A stretch of DNA of 13,781 nt from Phellopilus nigrolimitatus (taxonomy: Eukaryota > Basidiomycota > Agaricomycetes > Hymenochaetales > Hymenochaetaceae): contig JAJOHG010000566.1 of the NCBI GenBank assembly GCA_021029095.1, forward strand, positions 1 through 13,781, given 5' to 3'. Position 1 is the stretch's first letter. Each line of letters begins with the position of its first letter. Below the pieces are notes generated by a model. It worked only from the letters and a program-made list of their open reading frames with translations, did no database searches and had not been told where the DNA came from. Of this stretch, positions 1-8,292 are shown piece by piece. The translations under genes and the position numbers were made by a program.

Positions 1-169
<169 letters not shown>

Positions 170-232
170 CTCCCTCCTCACATTTCCCATATCGAATCGG
201 CTGACACCTACCTTTTCCGTCTCCGGGACAAA

Positions 233-424
233 ATGCAGAGCTCCCTCCAGACGCCCCTCGAAAAAGAAGGACTCATCCTGCTCGCCATCGTCGCGTTCGC
301 GTGGATCCCCTACGGTCTCCTCATGCTCGCGATAGAGTTGGAGTTTTTCGACGCACTCGGGCATGTGCATGCCGGGCCGGTTAACCATACCAAGGATTAT
401 ATGGCTTATGTGGGCTTGATGTGA
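233..424 (+). CDS. Small single-span membrane protein, hypothetical
   Basis: An intact 63-residue reading frame begins at an ATG preceded by an A-rich context (gacaaaATG). Residues about 13-36 form one strongly hydrophobic stretch (LILLAIVAFAWIPYGLLML) that would span a membrane once. The N-terminus is short and polar, and the C-terminal tail has several His and Tyr residues. Third codon positions are mostly C or G, unlike the AT-rich DNA just downstream, which supports coding. I do not recognise the family. The frame ends in TGA before the base composition drops. It could also be the first exon of a longer gene, although no strong donor site is obvious near its end. Confidence 0.5.
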   Translation: MQSSLQTPLEKEGLILLAIVAFAWIPYGLLMLAIELEFFDALGHVHAGPVNHTKDYMAYVGLM

Positions 425-579
425 CGAGGTTTATTTGATTGTGTTTGGTGTAGTCGGAGTTCGAACATTTTTCGTAGTGATATATACAGCATGTATGCAC
501 GTTTACTACGGGTTGCACGATATACTTGGAAATTCTTTTGTTGTTTTCGACAGCGCCACGAAGATGAAAATCCAATACT

Positions 580-899
580 ATGGCTGGTACAGGGGATGTA
601 CCAGTTGTAGCTCCGGGGGATATGGCGGCTGGCAATATGGCTGCGGCTGGGCCGGCTGCAGCTCCGGTCGCTAGAGAGATGCCCGTCAACGGCGCAGATG
701 AAATCGCGGCGACGTAGGTACGGGAACCGGTGCAAACCTGAGAGATATTCACGCCAGCGGCGCGCCGGACGCGGGTGCGGTCGTGAACGACGTGAGCCCA
801 GGTGCTGGTGCGGGCGCCGACGGTACGAAGTTGGGAGCAGATCATACGGGGGGAGTCTATGGTGCTGGAGTGGGAGCAAGGCCCGGCGTGATTATATGA
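580..899 (+). CDS. Gly/Ala-rich small protein, two exons (580-713, 758-899)
   Basis: Two adjacent frames, both rich in Gly, Ala, Val and Pro and with purine-first codons, abut near 714. The first frame (ATG at 580) would stop at TAG 715-717. A 44-nt intron at 714-757, with donor GTAGGT and acceptor CCAG, joins them exactly in phase and gives 91 residues ending at TGA 897-899. Exon 1 contains APGDMAAGNMAAAGPAAAPV and exon 2 contains GAPDAGAVVNDVSPGAGAGA. There is no signal peptide, membrane span or known motif, so the product is probably disordered. A 44-nt intron is near the lower limit for fungi. The alternative is a one-base deletion that broke a continuous frame. An open frame also covers this stretch on the other strand, but its composition looks like a shadow. 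Confidence 0.4.
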
Positions 900-1505
900 G
901 CAGACACAGATGCCATGGAACCGAAGCGGCTCTCTAAACCTCGTCCTTTTTTGATATTTGTACCATCTCCCACCCAAATTCAGATTCCCCCTCCTTATTA
1001 TGTCCTTTTCTACATATGGCCGGCTTGTAAATATAAAGTACCGTTTTATCAAAGATTTCCGGGGCCTAACGTTGTACTTTTGATTCCATGGGCTTTTTTT
1101 TGTTTTTGTATGGATTGAATTATTCGTCTTTACCTCGACCGTGCAATTGATCATGTTGTGTTTTCTGAAGCTATGTATTGCAGACTCCGGAGCTACGTTT
1201 AGACAGGAGTTCAAGTACGTTCTTGATTTCCAAGAAATTGGACTACCGATACATCTTGTCCTTCGTTCATTCTATAAAATTGCCATCGTCTCTTCTTCCC
1301 TTCCATAAATACGCATCCACCGCTCTCAGTATGTAAACCAAGCACATCAAAAGCAACTCGGTAGCCCGTTACTCCATAAGTAATGAACACTCTACATACT
1401 AAACCATTGTGCATGCTAGTACATGTACATAGTGTGCAAGACTCGGCAGTCGAGCAGAGCACGGTCCAAGCGGCCAAAGCGCAGAAAAGGCATGGTGGCG
1501 GGCCG
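900..1505. other. AT-rich stretch without a supportable gene
   Basis: I see only chance open frames here. The longest is a Cys-rich minus-strand frame over 1211-1570 without coding-like codon structure. No RNA gene or clear repeat was found. Confidence 0.5.
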
Positions 1506-2180
1506 CATGCGGAAACAAGCTGTAAAAACAAATGCAAAGCAAAAAAACTGAGAATGCGGGGAGAAAACAAAGCTATGACGGATTAGCGATGCAAATGAAG
1601 GGGCCCACAATGCATAGATGGCCCGGCTTCATGTACGCAGGAGCACCCGGAAGGGTAAGTACAAAGCTGCGGCAGATCGGCACTTCGAAGCTACTTTCCT
1701 CTTTGCATGTCGATAGCGTGCAAAGTCGAGAACAGAGCCAGGCCTAACTAACTAACTAATCCTATGGCGAGCCGCCTCGTGCACGCATGGGAAACAGGCT
1801 GAGAAAGAAGAACAAAAAAGCAAAAAGCAAAGTTCAATGCAAGGAAAATAGACAAGACCACGACGTATTGGCTATGCAAAATGGGGTGCGCATAACAGAC
1901 GGCCCGACCAGGAGGGCCTAAAAGGGAGAATACAAAACACGTCCGGCCATGCAAAGAAGGAGCTAAGGAGCAGAAGTAAAGGCAAAATTGCGAGGGGAAC
2001 AAAGCAAACATAGACGGACTGCCTATATGCCGAGGCGGGCGCGCAATGGCCTGGCCGGTAGATGCACCCGAAAGAGTAAGTGCGAGGTAAAGTACCATAA
2101 CGGGTGGCACGGCATGCCACTTCAAAGCTGCTCCCGCATTGCAGGCTATGGACTAGCGCGCAAACATGATTGCTCGATGC
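1506..2180. repeat. Diverged direct repeats upstream of the 2337 gene
   Basis: Three stretches (about 1506-1700, 1785-1930 and 1990-2180) share islands in the same order. These are a purine-rich GGAAACA-GCTG start, an AACAAAGC...GACGGA block, a GGCCCGGC/GGCCTGGC block, GCACCCGRAAGRGTAAGT, and CACTTCRAAGCT. ATGCAAA or a close match recurs at about 1531, 1590, 1840, 1874, 1951 and 2190. They look like old, strongly diverged copies of one unit of about 200-280 bp. The region carries no convincing coding frame. It could be a decayed transposable element or a repeated upstream regulatory region. Confidence 0.4.
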
Positions 2181-2213
2181 GGCGCAGAATGCAAAAACTG
2201 AGGTCGCGAGCGG

Positions 2214-2220
2214 TATAAAA
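2214..2220 (+). promoter_or_regulatory. TATA box of the 2337-2679 gene
   Basis: The sequence TATAAAA, in GC-rich surroundings, lies about 120 nt before the ATG at 2337. That spacing suits a TATA-directed start plus a leader of roughly 90 nt. Confidence 0.55.
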
Positions 2221-2336
2221 GCGAGGGCGCCCCAGGTGTTTGTCGTTACCATTCATCTCAGCTCGACTACACTCCTATCGTCGCACGCCACATAAGAAGA
2301 CAGGAACTCATCCCCCAACCCACAAAGAGAGTAAAA

Positions 2337-2679
2337 ATGTCCTCGTCCAGCCAGCGCCCCAAGGCCCCTACTGGACCTGCACCGCCATTTGGAAGCCCGA
2401 ACAACTTCAGCGCATTGGCCGCGAGTAAGTCATAAGCGACACTCACACTGCCTGCGGTGAAATAGACTGACGAGCTGAATTATATCTGCAGCTGCAGCCA
2501 AGGCGGGCCTGCAATTTGAGCTCGACCTGGTGGACCGGAGCAGGCAGCTGTACGTGATCCGGTTCAAGAAGGTCGGCTCTGAAGCAGTACTATCGACTGT
2601 AGAGCGAGTCCACTTCAATGACATCTCGAAAGAAGTGGATAGAGTTATGCGTGCAGGATTGGGAAATCTTTTCAAGTAA
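2337..2679 (+). CDS. 91-residue protein resembling an isolated KA1 domain (two exons)
   Basis: Exon 1 (2337-2424) and exon 2 (2492-2679) are joined by a 67-nt intron with donor GTAAGT and acceptor CTGCAG; the join is in phase. An alternative acceptor 6 nt downstream would remove two residues. Residues 1-30 are Ser/Pro/Ala-rich and look disordered. Residues 36-91 alternate in a beta-strand pattern, FELDLVD then LYVIRFKKVG, followed by a likely amphipathic helix (FNDISKEVDRVMRAG). This order resembles the KA1 domain at the C-terminus of Snf1/MARK/Kin1/Gin4-type kinases, which binds acidic membrane lipids or restrains the kinase. That is pattern resemblance, not a search result. No kinase domain is encoded upstream, and a TATA box lies at 2214. 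The gene is intact, so it is either a small stand-alone protein or a duplicated kinase tail that became independent. Confidence 0.75.
2425..2491 (+). other. Intron of the KA1-like gene
   Basis: A 67-nt intron with GTAAGT donor, a TGACGAG/GCTGAAT-type branch region and a TCTGCAG acceptor. Removing it joins a codon split after its first base and keeps the frame open to the stop at 2677. Confidence 0.75.
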
Positions 2680-2923
2680 TCGTTAGTAACTTAGAGATGT
2701 GACTTTAGAGATATGTAGTTCCCGGTAACCATGAATTGCGCTATTCTTGCGACCTGACTGTCTGCGAATCACTGAATGTCGGACTGTGTAGCACTGCGTG
2801 CCACGACTCATTTGCGCATATGATTTTACTATACATTTATATCTGCATTAAAAGTACTCTGAAGTCAGCAAAACAGAATATTCATAAGATATGGAGAACA
2901 GAGGTGTTTTAATCGTCCGTTGG

Positions 2924-3561
2924 CTATAAGTCGCCGTCTCGTGCCTTCCAGCTTTCGTTGCGTTTTCTTTCGGCATCGATAAGGGTGTCGAGCGCAGGCA
3001 GGGGCGTACGGCAGTGTCGAGGGAGGGAGGTCGACACGCTCCTGAAAAATTGATAGGAGCACCGGCGGAAAAATGGACAGTCCAGCGCTCAAATTGGGCC
3101 GAGCGGGTGTAGGGACATCTGCACGGTGCCGGGTGCGCGAGCAGCGCGATGCCAGCCAGCGCCAGAGATCATCGGAGGACGCGGCCAAGCGTCGCTCGCA
3201 GGCATGGACGTCTGTCGATAAAAGAGGGCAATGCCTGGTTGCCAGCAGCCCGTCTGCGACGGGTCCGTACGGGTTTCTTTTTTTTTTCCGCTGCATTAGA
3301 GCAGGCGGTGCAGAAAGAGCGAGAGCGCAAGCGCGGACAGGCCCCCTACAGAGTACCACAACGCAGATGAGCTCTATCTAGGTCTGGATCGAGGAGATGC
3401 TTCGTTCTTAGGTTTTTTAGCTGGAAGACGAAGAGCTCGCGTCTCGGCAGTAACCGCGTCGTCTTCAAGTCGTGCTCACGTGCTCGTTTGGCTTGTTCGT
3501 CATCTCTTTTTCCATACGTTGGCGGGTTGACCGAGAAGTATAATTGAAGCCTAGACACCAT
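2924..3561 (-). other. Possible decayed coding region, minus strand
   Basis: Several short minus-strand stretches look coding but lie in different frames. Near the low end, a frame stopping at 2924-2926 ends in LDTLIDAERKRNESWKARD. It may start at an acceptor-like TTTTCAG near 3047. Further up, a frame over 3346-3561 has a charged stretch (KRDDEQAKRAREHDLKTTR), and another frame has Pro/Lys/Ser-rich sequence. I could not join them into one consistent spliced gene, and I do not recognise a family. Overlapping plus-strand frames (3073-3381) look like shadows. This may be a pseudogene, or a gene with introns I cannot place. Confidence 0.2.
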
Positions 3562-3664
3562 GCATGACCTTATAGAAAACCAAATGCATTCCAGTGAGTC
3601 GTGTAATCTGCAAAAGAAGTCGAGAAATTAATGGAGGCGCTGGCTGACGGCACTCCGCTTAGAT

Positions 3665-4117
3665 CTAAATCTCTGCGAGACACTCGAGCTGTCCCTGGAG
3701 CGCGCTCACCATGCCAGTCCTTCCCTCTCTCCTTTCTCTCCTCCGAGCTATCGCTATCGCCTCTCCTGTAACTAGAACACAGGCACGAACATGTACTGCA
3801 GAAATTCCAAACACTGTTGACTTCGGGCCGAACATGTCTTCCTGAACCAGTGGGCCCATGAGCTGGATATTGTCGGGTGGTAATCTGCTGAGGACGCCGT
3901 TGGAGTGCGCAAAGGGGTTCCTGCAGCCGCTCAGACGTTGAGCGAAAGCCGAATCGCTCGATGAATCATCCATGGCAGCCGCTCTTTTTACGCCGGCAGT
4001 ACTTTTCAAAGCATGCATAGCCAATGCAGACAAGGACGACGCTCTGCAGCTAGGGAAGCTGTCCCAAACGTTCCTGAGCTGAATATCTAGAACCTGCTCA
4101 TCGCTCTTCACACTTGC
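3665..4117 (-). CDS. Unrecognised minus-strand reading frame, possibly partial
   Basis: An open minus-strand frame runs from about 4117 down to TAG at 3665-3667 (about 148-150 codons). Its first ATG is at 4018; upstream of it the frame continues through SDEQVLDIQLRNVWDSF to an acceptor-like TATAG. The piece could therefore be a last exon whose start lies at higher coordinates, or a 117-residue protein starting at 4018. The upper 94 bases recur in decayed form at 8127-8221, and the two copies differ mostly by conservative changes in this frame (V/M, K/R, I/M, Q/K, V/F). That supports this strand as the coding one. The middle has a Ser/Asp run and NPFAHSNGVLSRLPPDNIQL. No known domain is seen. 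Confidence 0.35.
   Translation of the reverse strand, partial: ASVKSDEQVLDIQLRNVWDSFPSCRASSLSALAMHALKSTAGVKRAAAMDDSSSDSAFAQRLSGCRNPFAHSNGVLSRLPPDNIQLMGPLVQEDMFGPKSTVFGISAVHVRACVLVTGEAIAIARRRERREGRTGMVSALQGQLECLAEI
4024..4117 (-). repeat. Copy B of a 94/95-bp segment shared with 8127-8221
   Basis: This segment aligns over its full length with 8127-8221 in the same orientation. There is one single-base gap and scattered substitutions, densest at every third base. Here the minus-strand frame is open, whereas in the other copy the one-base length change breaks the same frame. Confidence 0.7.
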
Positions 4118-4345
4118 CTATAGCTGTAAATACGATTATGTACAGCACATCAGTTTTCTCCTCGTCTCAATGCAAAGACAATGTTTGGAATAACCTTCTC
4201 TGTATGTACATTCGTGAATATGCATAGTAACTAGCGGAGCAGGGATCGCACATGAAGATGATGGTATTTTCTGCCTCTCCCGAAACCTAGACAGAATCCC
4301 CAATGCTGGTATTTCAAACGCTTCCAAAGACCGTATTATGTGTCT

Positions 4346-4795
4346 TCACATCCTAGGCAAGTACACATCATCTGTTTTCCGCAATGCTTGAAGTGTAATG
4401 ACGAATTCAGACGCTTCACTTGTCCCATAATCAAATACTCTTCCTGTATCTCCACCGATACGGAATGCCGCAAGGTATTTGCGAAGCCACTCTTTTTCTG
4501 AAGGCAGATTAGTGACAGTGACAGTCATATAATTCAGGTTTGAAATGGTCTTCAAGATGACCTCTCTTGTCAGTAGCTTTCCATTGAGCTGGATGGCACC
4601 TCGGAAGTCCAGTGTAATAATGTCACCTACAATGTGTTCACCTGTTTTCCATGTCTCCCCTTCAGATTCACATGGATAGATGATGCCTTCGGTATCCGTT
4701 ATGACCAGTATCCCCAATTTTTTATCATCTGTGTATGTCCAGGTCCCGAAGATAACATAGACAGACCAAGGTTCAAGTGGTGTTCCAGGCGTCAT
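4346..4795 (-). CDS. 149-residue hypothetical protein
   Basis: An intact minus-strand frame begins at ATG 4793-4795 (MTPGTPLEPW) and ends at TGA 4346-4348. The frame is open for a short way further upstream, but without another ATG. The ATG follows ATATTCAG, which could also act as a splice acceptor, so an upstream exon is possible. The first 90 residues look like a beta-rich fold, with strands such as WSVYVIFGTWTY, KLGILVITD and GDIITLDFRGAIQL. A helical part follows (SEKEWLRKYLAAF), then FVITLQALRKTDDVYLPRM at the end. It has no signal peptide or membrane span, and I recognise no family. Codon use is even and coding-like along the whole length, and a TATA box lies about 115 nt upstream. It is one of the most convincing genes here. 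Confidence 0.7.
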   Translation of the reverse strand: MTPGTPLEPWSVYVIFGTWTYTDDKKLGILVITDTEGIIYPCESEGETWKTGEHIVGDIITLDFRGAIQLNGKLLTREVILKTISNLNYMTVTVTNLPSEKEWLRKYLAAFRIGGDTGRVFDYGTSEASEFVITLQALRKTDDVYLPRM

Positions 4796-4907
4796 TCTGA
4801 ATATCACGATATCAGTGCTGTAACGACCGAGACTGATATGCGTCTATACAATTCACCTTATGTCTTTGTGAGTGTTTCTGTTCGGACAACTGGAAGTCAT
4901 GTACGAA

Positions 4908-4913
4908 TTTATA
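4908..4913 (-). promoter_or_regulatory. TATA box of the 4346-4795 gene
   Basis: On the minus strand the sequence reads CTATAAATTC, placed about 115 nt upstream of the ATG at 4795. This matches the spacing seen for the plus-strand gene at 2337. Confidence 0.45.
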
Positions 4914-4914
4914 G

Positions 4915-5484
4915 CCCTTTGCTTTTACATTGCAGAATATTGCCATTGTGCGGCGAGTTAATTAATTTGCATGATAGATATCGCGGAGGGAGGGCCAAGT
5001 ACTCGTTCTGGGTTCGGATATCGTGTTTCCGACCATTGCAAAGATTTCAATGCAAAGTAAAGAAAGCGGAATGCACGGCCGTGCTACGGGATAAATAGAG
5101 TTTGCATAACTTCTCGGCAGAAGTAAACTAAGTCTGTTTGTACCAGGAGGAAAGGACACTAGTTACAAAGACTAAGATAAGTTTTAAAGTGACTTTGCGC
5201 CAAGGAAAGAGAAAAACAAGCTTCGGTCAATATCGGTGGTCTTGTGCCTACGTCCATCTGGGCAGGTAAAAGGAAACAACCTAGACTAGCCACGGCGTAT
5301 TTGCATGCTGTGTGGCGTCGATAAGTTCAGGGCCTAGGGTTGACTTTATTGTATACTGTGGTACGATAAATAGTGCGAGAGAAAAAAGAACGAGATCGCG
5401 AGCCTAATCTGCAGCAGCAGCACTGCTTTCAGCCCCGTCTCTCGCCCTTTTCGTCTTCCGCGCCCTACGGCATTCTTTTACCTC
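4915..5484. other. Stretch without a recognised feature
   Basis: Only short chance frames are present. One or two ATGCAAA-like words recur (about 5050), but I see no gene, RNA or repeat structure. Confidence 0.5.
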
Positions 5485-5557
5485 CTGACGTGCATACGCG
5501 ATCCCCACATCGACCGCGAGGCTCGCGGTCGATGTGGGGATCGCGTATGCACGTCAG
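5485..5557. repeat. Perfect 36-bp inverted repeat with 1-nt loop
   Basis: Positions 5485-5520 are the exact reverse complement of 5522-5557, with a single G (5521) between them and no mismatch. Similarity ends sharply on both sides. The arm begins CTGACGTGCATACG and ends CGACCGCGAG. Such a palindrome could extrude as a cruciform or fold as a hairpin if transcribed. It could also be a foldback artefact of sequencing or assembly. It is GC-rich and lies between AT-rich stretches. Confidence 0.9.
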
Positions 5558-5895
5558 TAGCGCATGAATTCGTCCCCGCGGACGTCTGCCCACAGGCGCA
5601 TGACATCCGGCCAGCCAGGCGCATTGAAGTAAATCGTAGCAGTGTGAGCACAGATCCCGGACCCAAGAAGTTAGCACAGAAGGGAACAAGAAGTCTAAAG
5701 TAAATAAAAATAAAAATAAAATAAAAAATAAAAAATAAAAAAAAGACTTGTATGGAAAACATTTGAAAGAAATATGACAAACACCACATTGCATCCTCAC
5801 ACACAACCCTCGAAGCACTGAGCTGCAATGGACGATGACTCCGTGCGAACAAGGTCGAGTTCGGGGTACTTACATAATACTTATGTGAGCCACTG
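5558..5895. other. Non-coding spacer with A/T-rich microsatellite at 5699-5744
   Basis: This holds a run of TAAAA/TAAAAA units over about 46 bp and no supportable gene. It ends at the left end of the TIR element. Confidence 0.6.
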
Positions 5896-5921
5896 TACAG
5901 TCGAACTTCTGCTAATGCATA
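5896..5921 (+). repeat. Left terminal inverted repeat of the pogo-like element
   Basis: An exact reverse complement of 6580-6605, including the TA at its outer edge. Confidence 0.9.
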
Positions 5922-6135
5922 CTCCTCGTGCTGCATAACCCCCCAAAATGCATAGACTTTGGCTTCCACCGAGTCGGTAGTTAGAAAATACCTATAAGAT
6001 AATGCATAAAATTCATAATGCATAATGCAAACCTGTATGCAGTAATTTAAATGGGGATATGCATTATGTGAGGTATCTCGCCTGCACAAAATTTGGTGCT
6101 TGACAAACACATTTTGTGTTCTCACACATCTTCAT

Positions 6136-6441
6136 GACAAGGCATTTCCAACTACAGAGGAAGAATGGACTGCCCAAGAAATTGTAGAGCAAGTTCGCAA
6201 CATGGTGGAGGTTGAAGCCTGAAGGTGGCAATGTCAATGGGCTCGACAATGAACTGCCTGCAAATCGTTAATATCACCAGTCTGCATGCCAGTCCATAAG
6301 AGAGCTGGAGCAGCTCTGCGTGTGTTATTCTGAGCTGATGTTTCAGCAGGCTTGCGGCCATCTTCACAAGCTTAGATTGCAATACAGACCAAGCAGATGG
6401 CAAACTTGAAGCAACCGGATATCAGTCGCTTTTTCGCCACA
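6136..6441 (+). pseudogene. Decayed transposase C-terminus (pogo/Tigger-like)
   Basis: Three plus-strand segments in different frames fit a pogo-type transposase tail in the right order. The acidic stretch PTTEEEWTAQEIVEQVRNM (6136-6219) comes first and runs into a stop. An amphipathic stretch with LEQLCVCYSELMFQQ (about 6305-6400) follows. The ending MANLKQPDISRFFAT (about 6400-6441) resembles the KQPTI-x-x-FF end of many fungal pogo transposases. At least two frameshifts and several stops separate these parts, and no catalytic residues remain. The assignment rests on motif resemblance and on position just inside the right TIR. Confidence 0.5.
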
Positions 6442-6579
6442 TCTTTCATTCGCATTTTGTGCTTACTTGTTTCCCTATTATACAACACCTATAGCTAGTG
6501 TTTTGATCACGTACTAATTTGTGCATTTCTCGTAGTGCATAACCTCTCGTAATGCATACAAAACCTTTCCACCGAACTC

Positions 6580-6605
6580 TATGCATTAGCAGAAGTTCGA
6601 CTGTA
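6580..6605 (-). repeat. Right terminal inverted repeat of the pogo-like element
   Basis: An exact reverse complement of 5896-5921. The final TA (6604-6605) mirrors the TA at 5896-5897. Confidence 0.9.
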
Positions 6606-6852
6606 TTTTTAAGAGAGATGCCGAGCTTGCCGAAAACACTAGCCTGCGATCGTTTTTCTCGATTCTCGATTCTCGAGTCCGCCCTCTGAGTTATCACAAC
6701 AATGAACCTCTGCATCTTCAGCTTAAAAGTCATTTCTATGCCGAAATCATAAGTGAGGTCGGCTATGCAATTTGATTTGCTTCTGGCTTCCTATCAAGTC
6801 GTGGGAGGCGATGGATGATCGCGCTAATCGCTCCAGCTTGAACTCGTCGACG

Positions 6853-8288
6853 ATGGCAGAATACGATGTCTACTCTGAACAGCTGTTCTCCCTTCGTAAT
6901 GGGCATGCTCTCTACGAGCCTGATCCTGCTGGTCAAGATTACGATAAAGTTCGCATTGGAGATGTAGGGTATGTCCATTATGGTGTTTTCCATCGACTGT
7001 TCAACATCTGCTATGATGCACACGATCCGATCAACAAACTTGGGGTACCAGAGTACTTCGAGCCTATCCACCCAGACGACAGAAAAGAGTACAACAGGAC
7101 TCCACTACCGCCGGGCGTGATGAGCTCTTCGAGTGTCCGACGTATAGGTGGAAAAATTGGTGCTTCTGGACCGTAAGTTCGCTCATCTAATATTCCAGTC
7201 CGTTTTATTGATCATTGATGATCCGTAGAGCTGCAGTAGAGGTAGGAGCGAATATCTCCCTCGCATGTTCCAGGAAGCAGGGAGCTGCGCTGCTCATCAG
7301 CAATCACGCGTACCGTTTCGACGAAGGACCTTCACAATCGCGACGTCGCTCTGCTCAATATTGTGCTCGTCGTCACCGGGTGCGACTTGACCGCGAGTGG
7401 GAAATGGAAGCGTTCGACGAAAGTGCGCGCGGGGCATCAGTTAGTTTTGAGGTCGGCCAGGCACCGTTTGGCTCCGGGAACTTCAAACTGTGGGAAGAAT
7501 GGACCTCGAACGTCCACGTCCCGCATCGCTGCGGTCCGATTCCAACTCTTCCTCCTGCGTCTCGAGAATCATTGCTGATTACTGGCGGCTCACCGTCTTC
7601 CGGACAAGCTAAGGACAACTATAATCAGTGCATTTTTATTCGCGGTTACAGAATCTATCGTCGTTTTTGGCGTGTTCCAAAGAAGATCAAGGGCGCTGCG
7701 GAGCCCAAGGACCTAGAGAAAGAGCCGCCGCCGCCGCCGTCAGACGGACAAGCGAGTGTAAACTCCGAGTACGAGCAAGCGGAATTGGAGTTGGCTGAAT
7801 TGTCGTTACCACTAAAGCAAGTGAGAGATTACATCTTTCGTCAATTAAATGAAGATGCTGAGTCCGTTCTTATCTTTCGTTTAAAACAGCCAAACGTTTA
7901 TGATATATTGTCTGCATATATCTTTGAAGTAAGTGAAAGAACATTGCGCTAATCGATTTACAAGTAATCGACATCTGTTTTACAATGTACAACAAGAGTT
8001 CCGAAGCAGACATAGCGTTAATTCATGACGATGATACTTCCCACGTTCTATCTGTAAGTTGTGTTTCTATTTCTTCTAAGTGTTTTATTTAATTTATTTT
8101 AGAAAGCGCGGGACATGTACAACATGATGCAGATGAGGACGACACTCTACAGCTGGGAGATCTGTCCCCAAAATTTATCGAGCTTCATATCTCGAACCTG
8201 CTCATCGCTCCTCATACTTGCACATCCATCAGGAAACTGCATTTTCAGAATAGTTGACGTATTGTCAAACACTTACATAGGAAGGTAG
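6853..8288 (+). pseudogene. Agaricomycete-specific hypothetical protein, frameshifted in the conserved core
   Basis: Exon 1 (6853-7172) starts MAEYDVYSEQLFSLRNGHAL and contains GDVGY, FHRLFN and HDPINKLGVPEYFEP, which are hallmarks of an uncharacterised family common in Agaricomycetes. A 56-nt intron (7173-7228) leads to exon 2 (7229-7928) with ACSRKQGAAL, the core VVTGCDLTA, then EWEMEAFDESARGASVSF, VHVPHRCGP, a Pro-rich linker and DILSAYIFE. The core VVTGCDLTA lies one frame away from its flanks, over about 7327-7394, so two compensating indels are present. The segment normally between the CS-KQGA motif and the core (about 30 residues) also seems missing. A 68-nt intron (7929-7996) would add SSEADIALIHDDD (7997-8053), and a further exon from 8103 would stop at 8286-8288, which is weakly supported. 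Function is unknown; there is no signal peptide or membrane span. Confidence 0.6.
8127..8221 (-). repeat. Copy A of the 94/95-bp segment shared with 4024-4117
   Basis: Same orientation as the copy at 4024-4117 and one base longer. Its minus-strand frame (MRSDEQVRDMKLDKFW) matches that copy conservatively, then shifts and meets a stop. It is therefore probably a decayed fragment of the 3665-4117 gene or of a common source. It overlaps the doubtful last exon of the plus-strand gene. Confidence 0.65.
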
Positions 8289-8292
8289 TTGA

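Larger units (their letters stand above)
5896..6605 (+). mobile_element. Pogo/Fot1-like DNA transposon remnant with perfect 26-bp TIRs
   Basis: Positions 5896-5921 and 6580-6605 are exact inverted copies over 26 bp, beginning TACAGTCGAACTTC. The outermost TA on each side fits a TA target-site duplication, leaving an element of 706 bp. Behind each TIR, AATGCATA-type words repeat, as the AACCTC/TAAT-type subterminal repeats do in fungal pogo/Fot1 elements. Inside is a plus-strand fragment resembling the C-terminal tail of a pogo-type transposase. The catalytic DDE core and the N-terminal helix-turn-helix are missing, so this is a non-autonomous deletion derivative. The identical TIRs suggest insertion or mobilisation not long ago, while the coding remnant is badly decayed. 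Confidence 0.75.

Noticed and set aside
455..475. TTCGAAC as a tRNA T-loop
   Set aside because: No matching D-arm, anticodon arm or acceptor stem could be placed around it.
381..1214. 277-residue minus-strand open frame
   Set aside because: Long but compositionally inconsistent. Its middle mirrors the purine-first coding pattern of the plus-strand Gly/Ala-rich gene, and its ends are AT-rich with no family resemblance.
1211..1570. 119-residue Cys-rich minus-strand frame as a secreted effector
   Set aside because: The hydrophobic start is weak, codon structure is absent, and the Cys residues come from the TGC/TGT words of the local repeat-like DNA.
2865..3359. 164-residue minus-strand open frame taken as one gene
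   Set aside because: Only parts look coding, and the best C-terminal peptide lies in another frame, so the whole frame is not supported.
7373..7618. Minus-strand frame within the Agaricomycete family gene
   Set aside because: It is antisense to clearly recognisable plus-strand family motifs.
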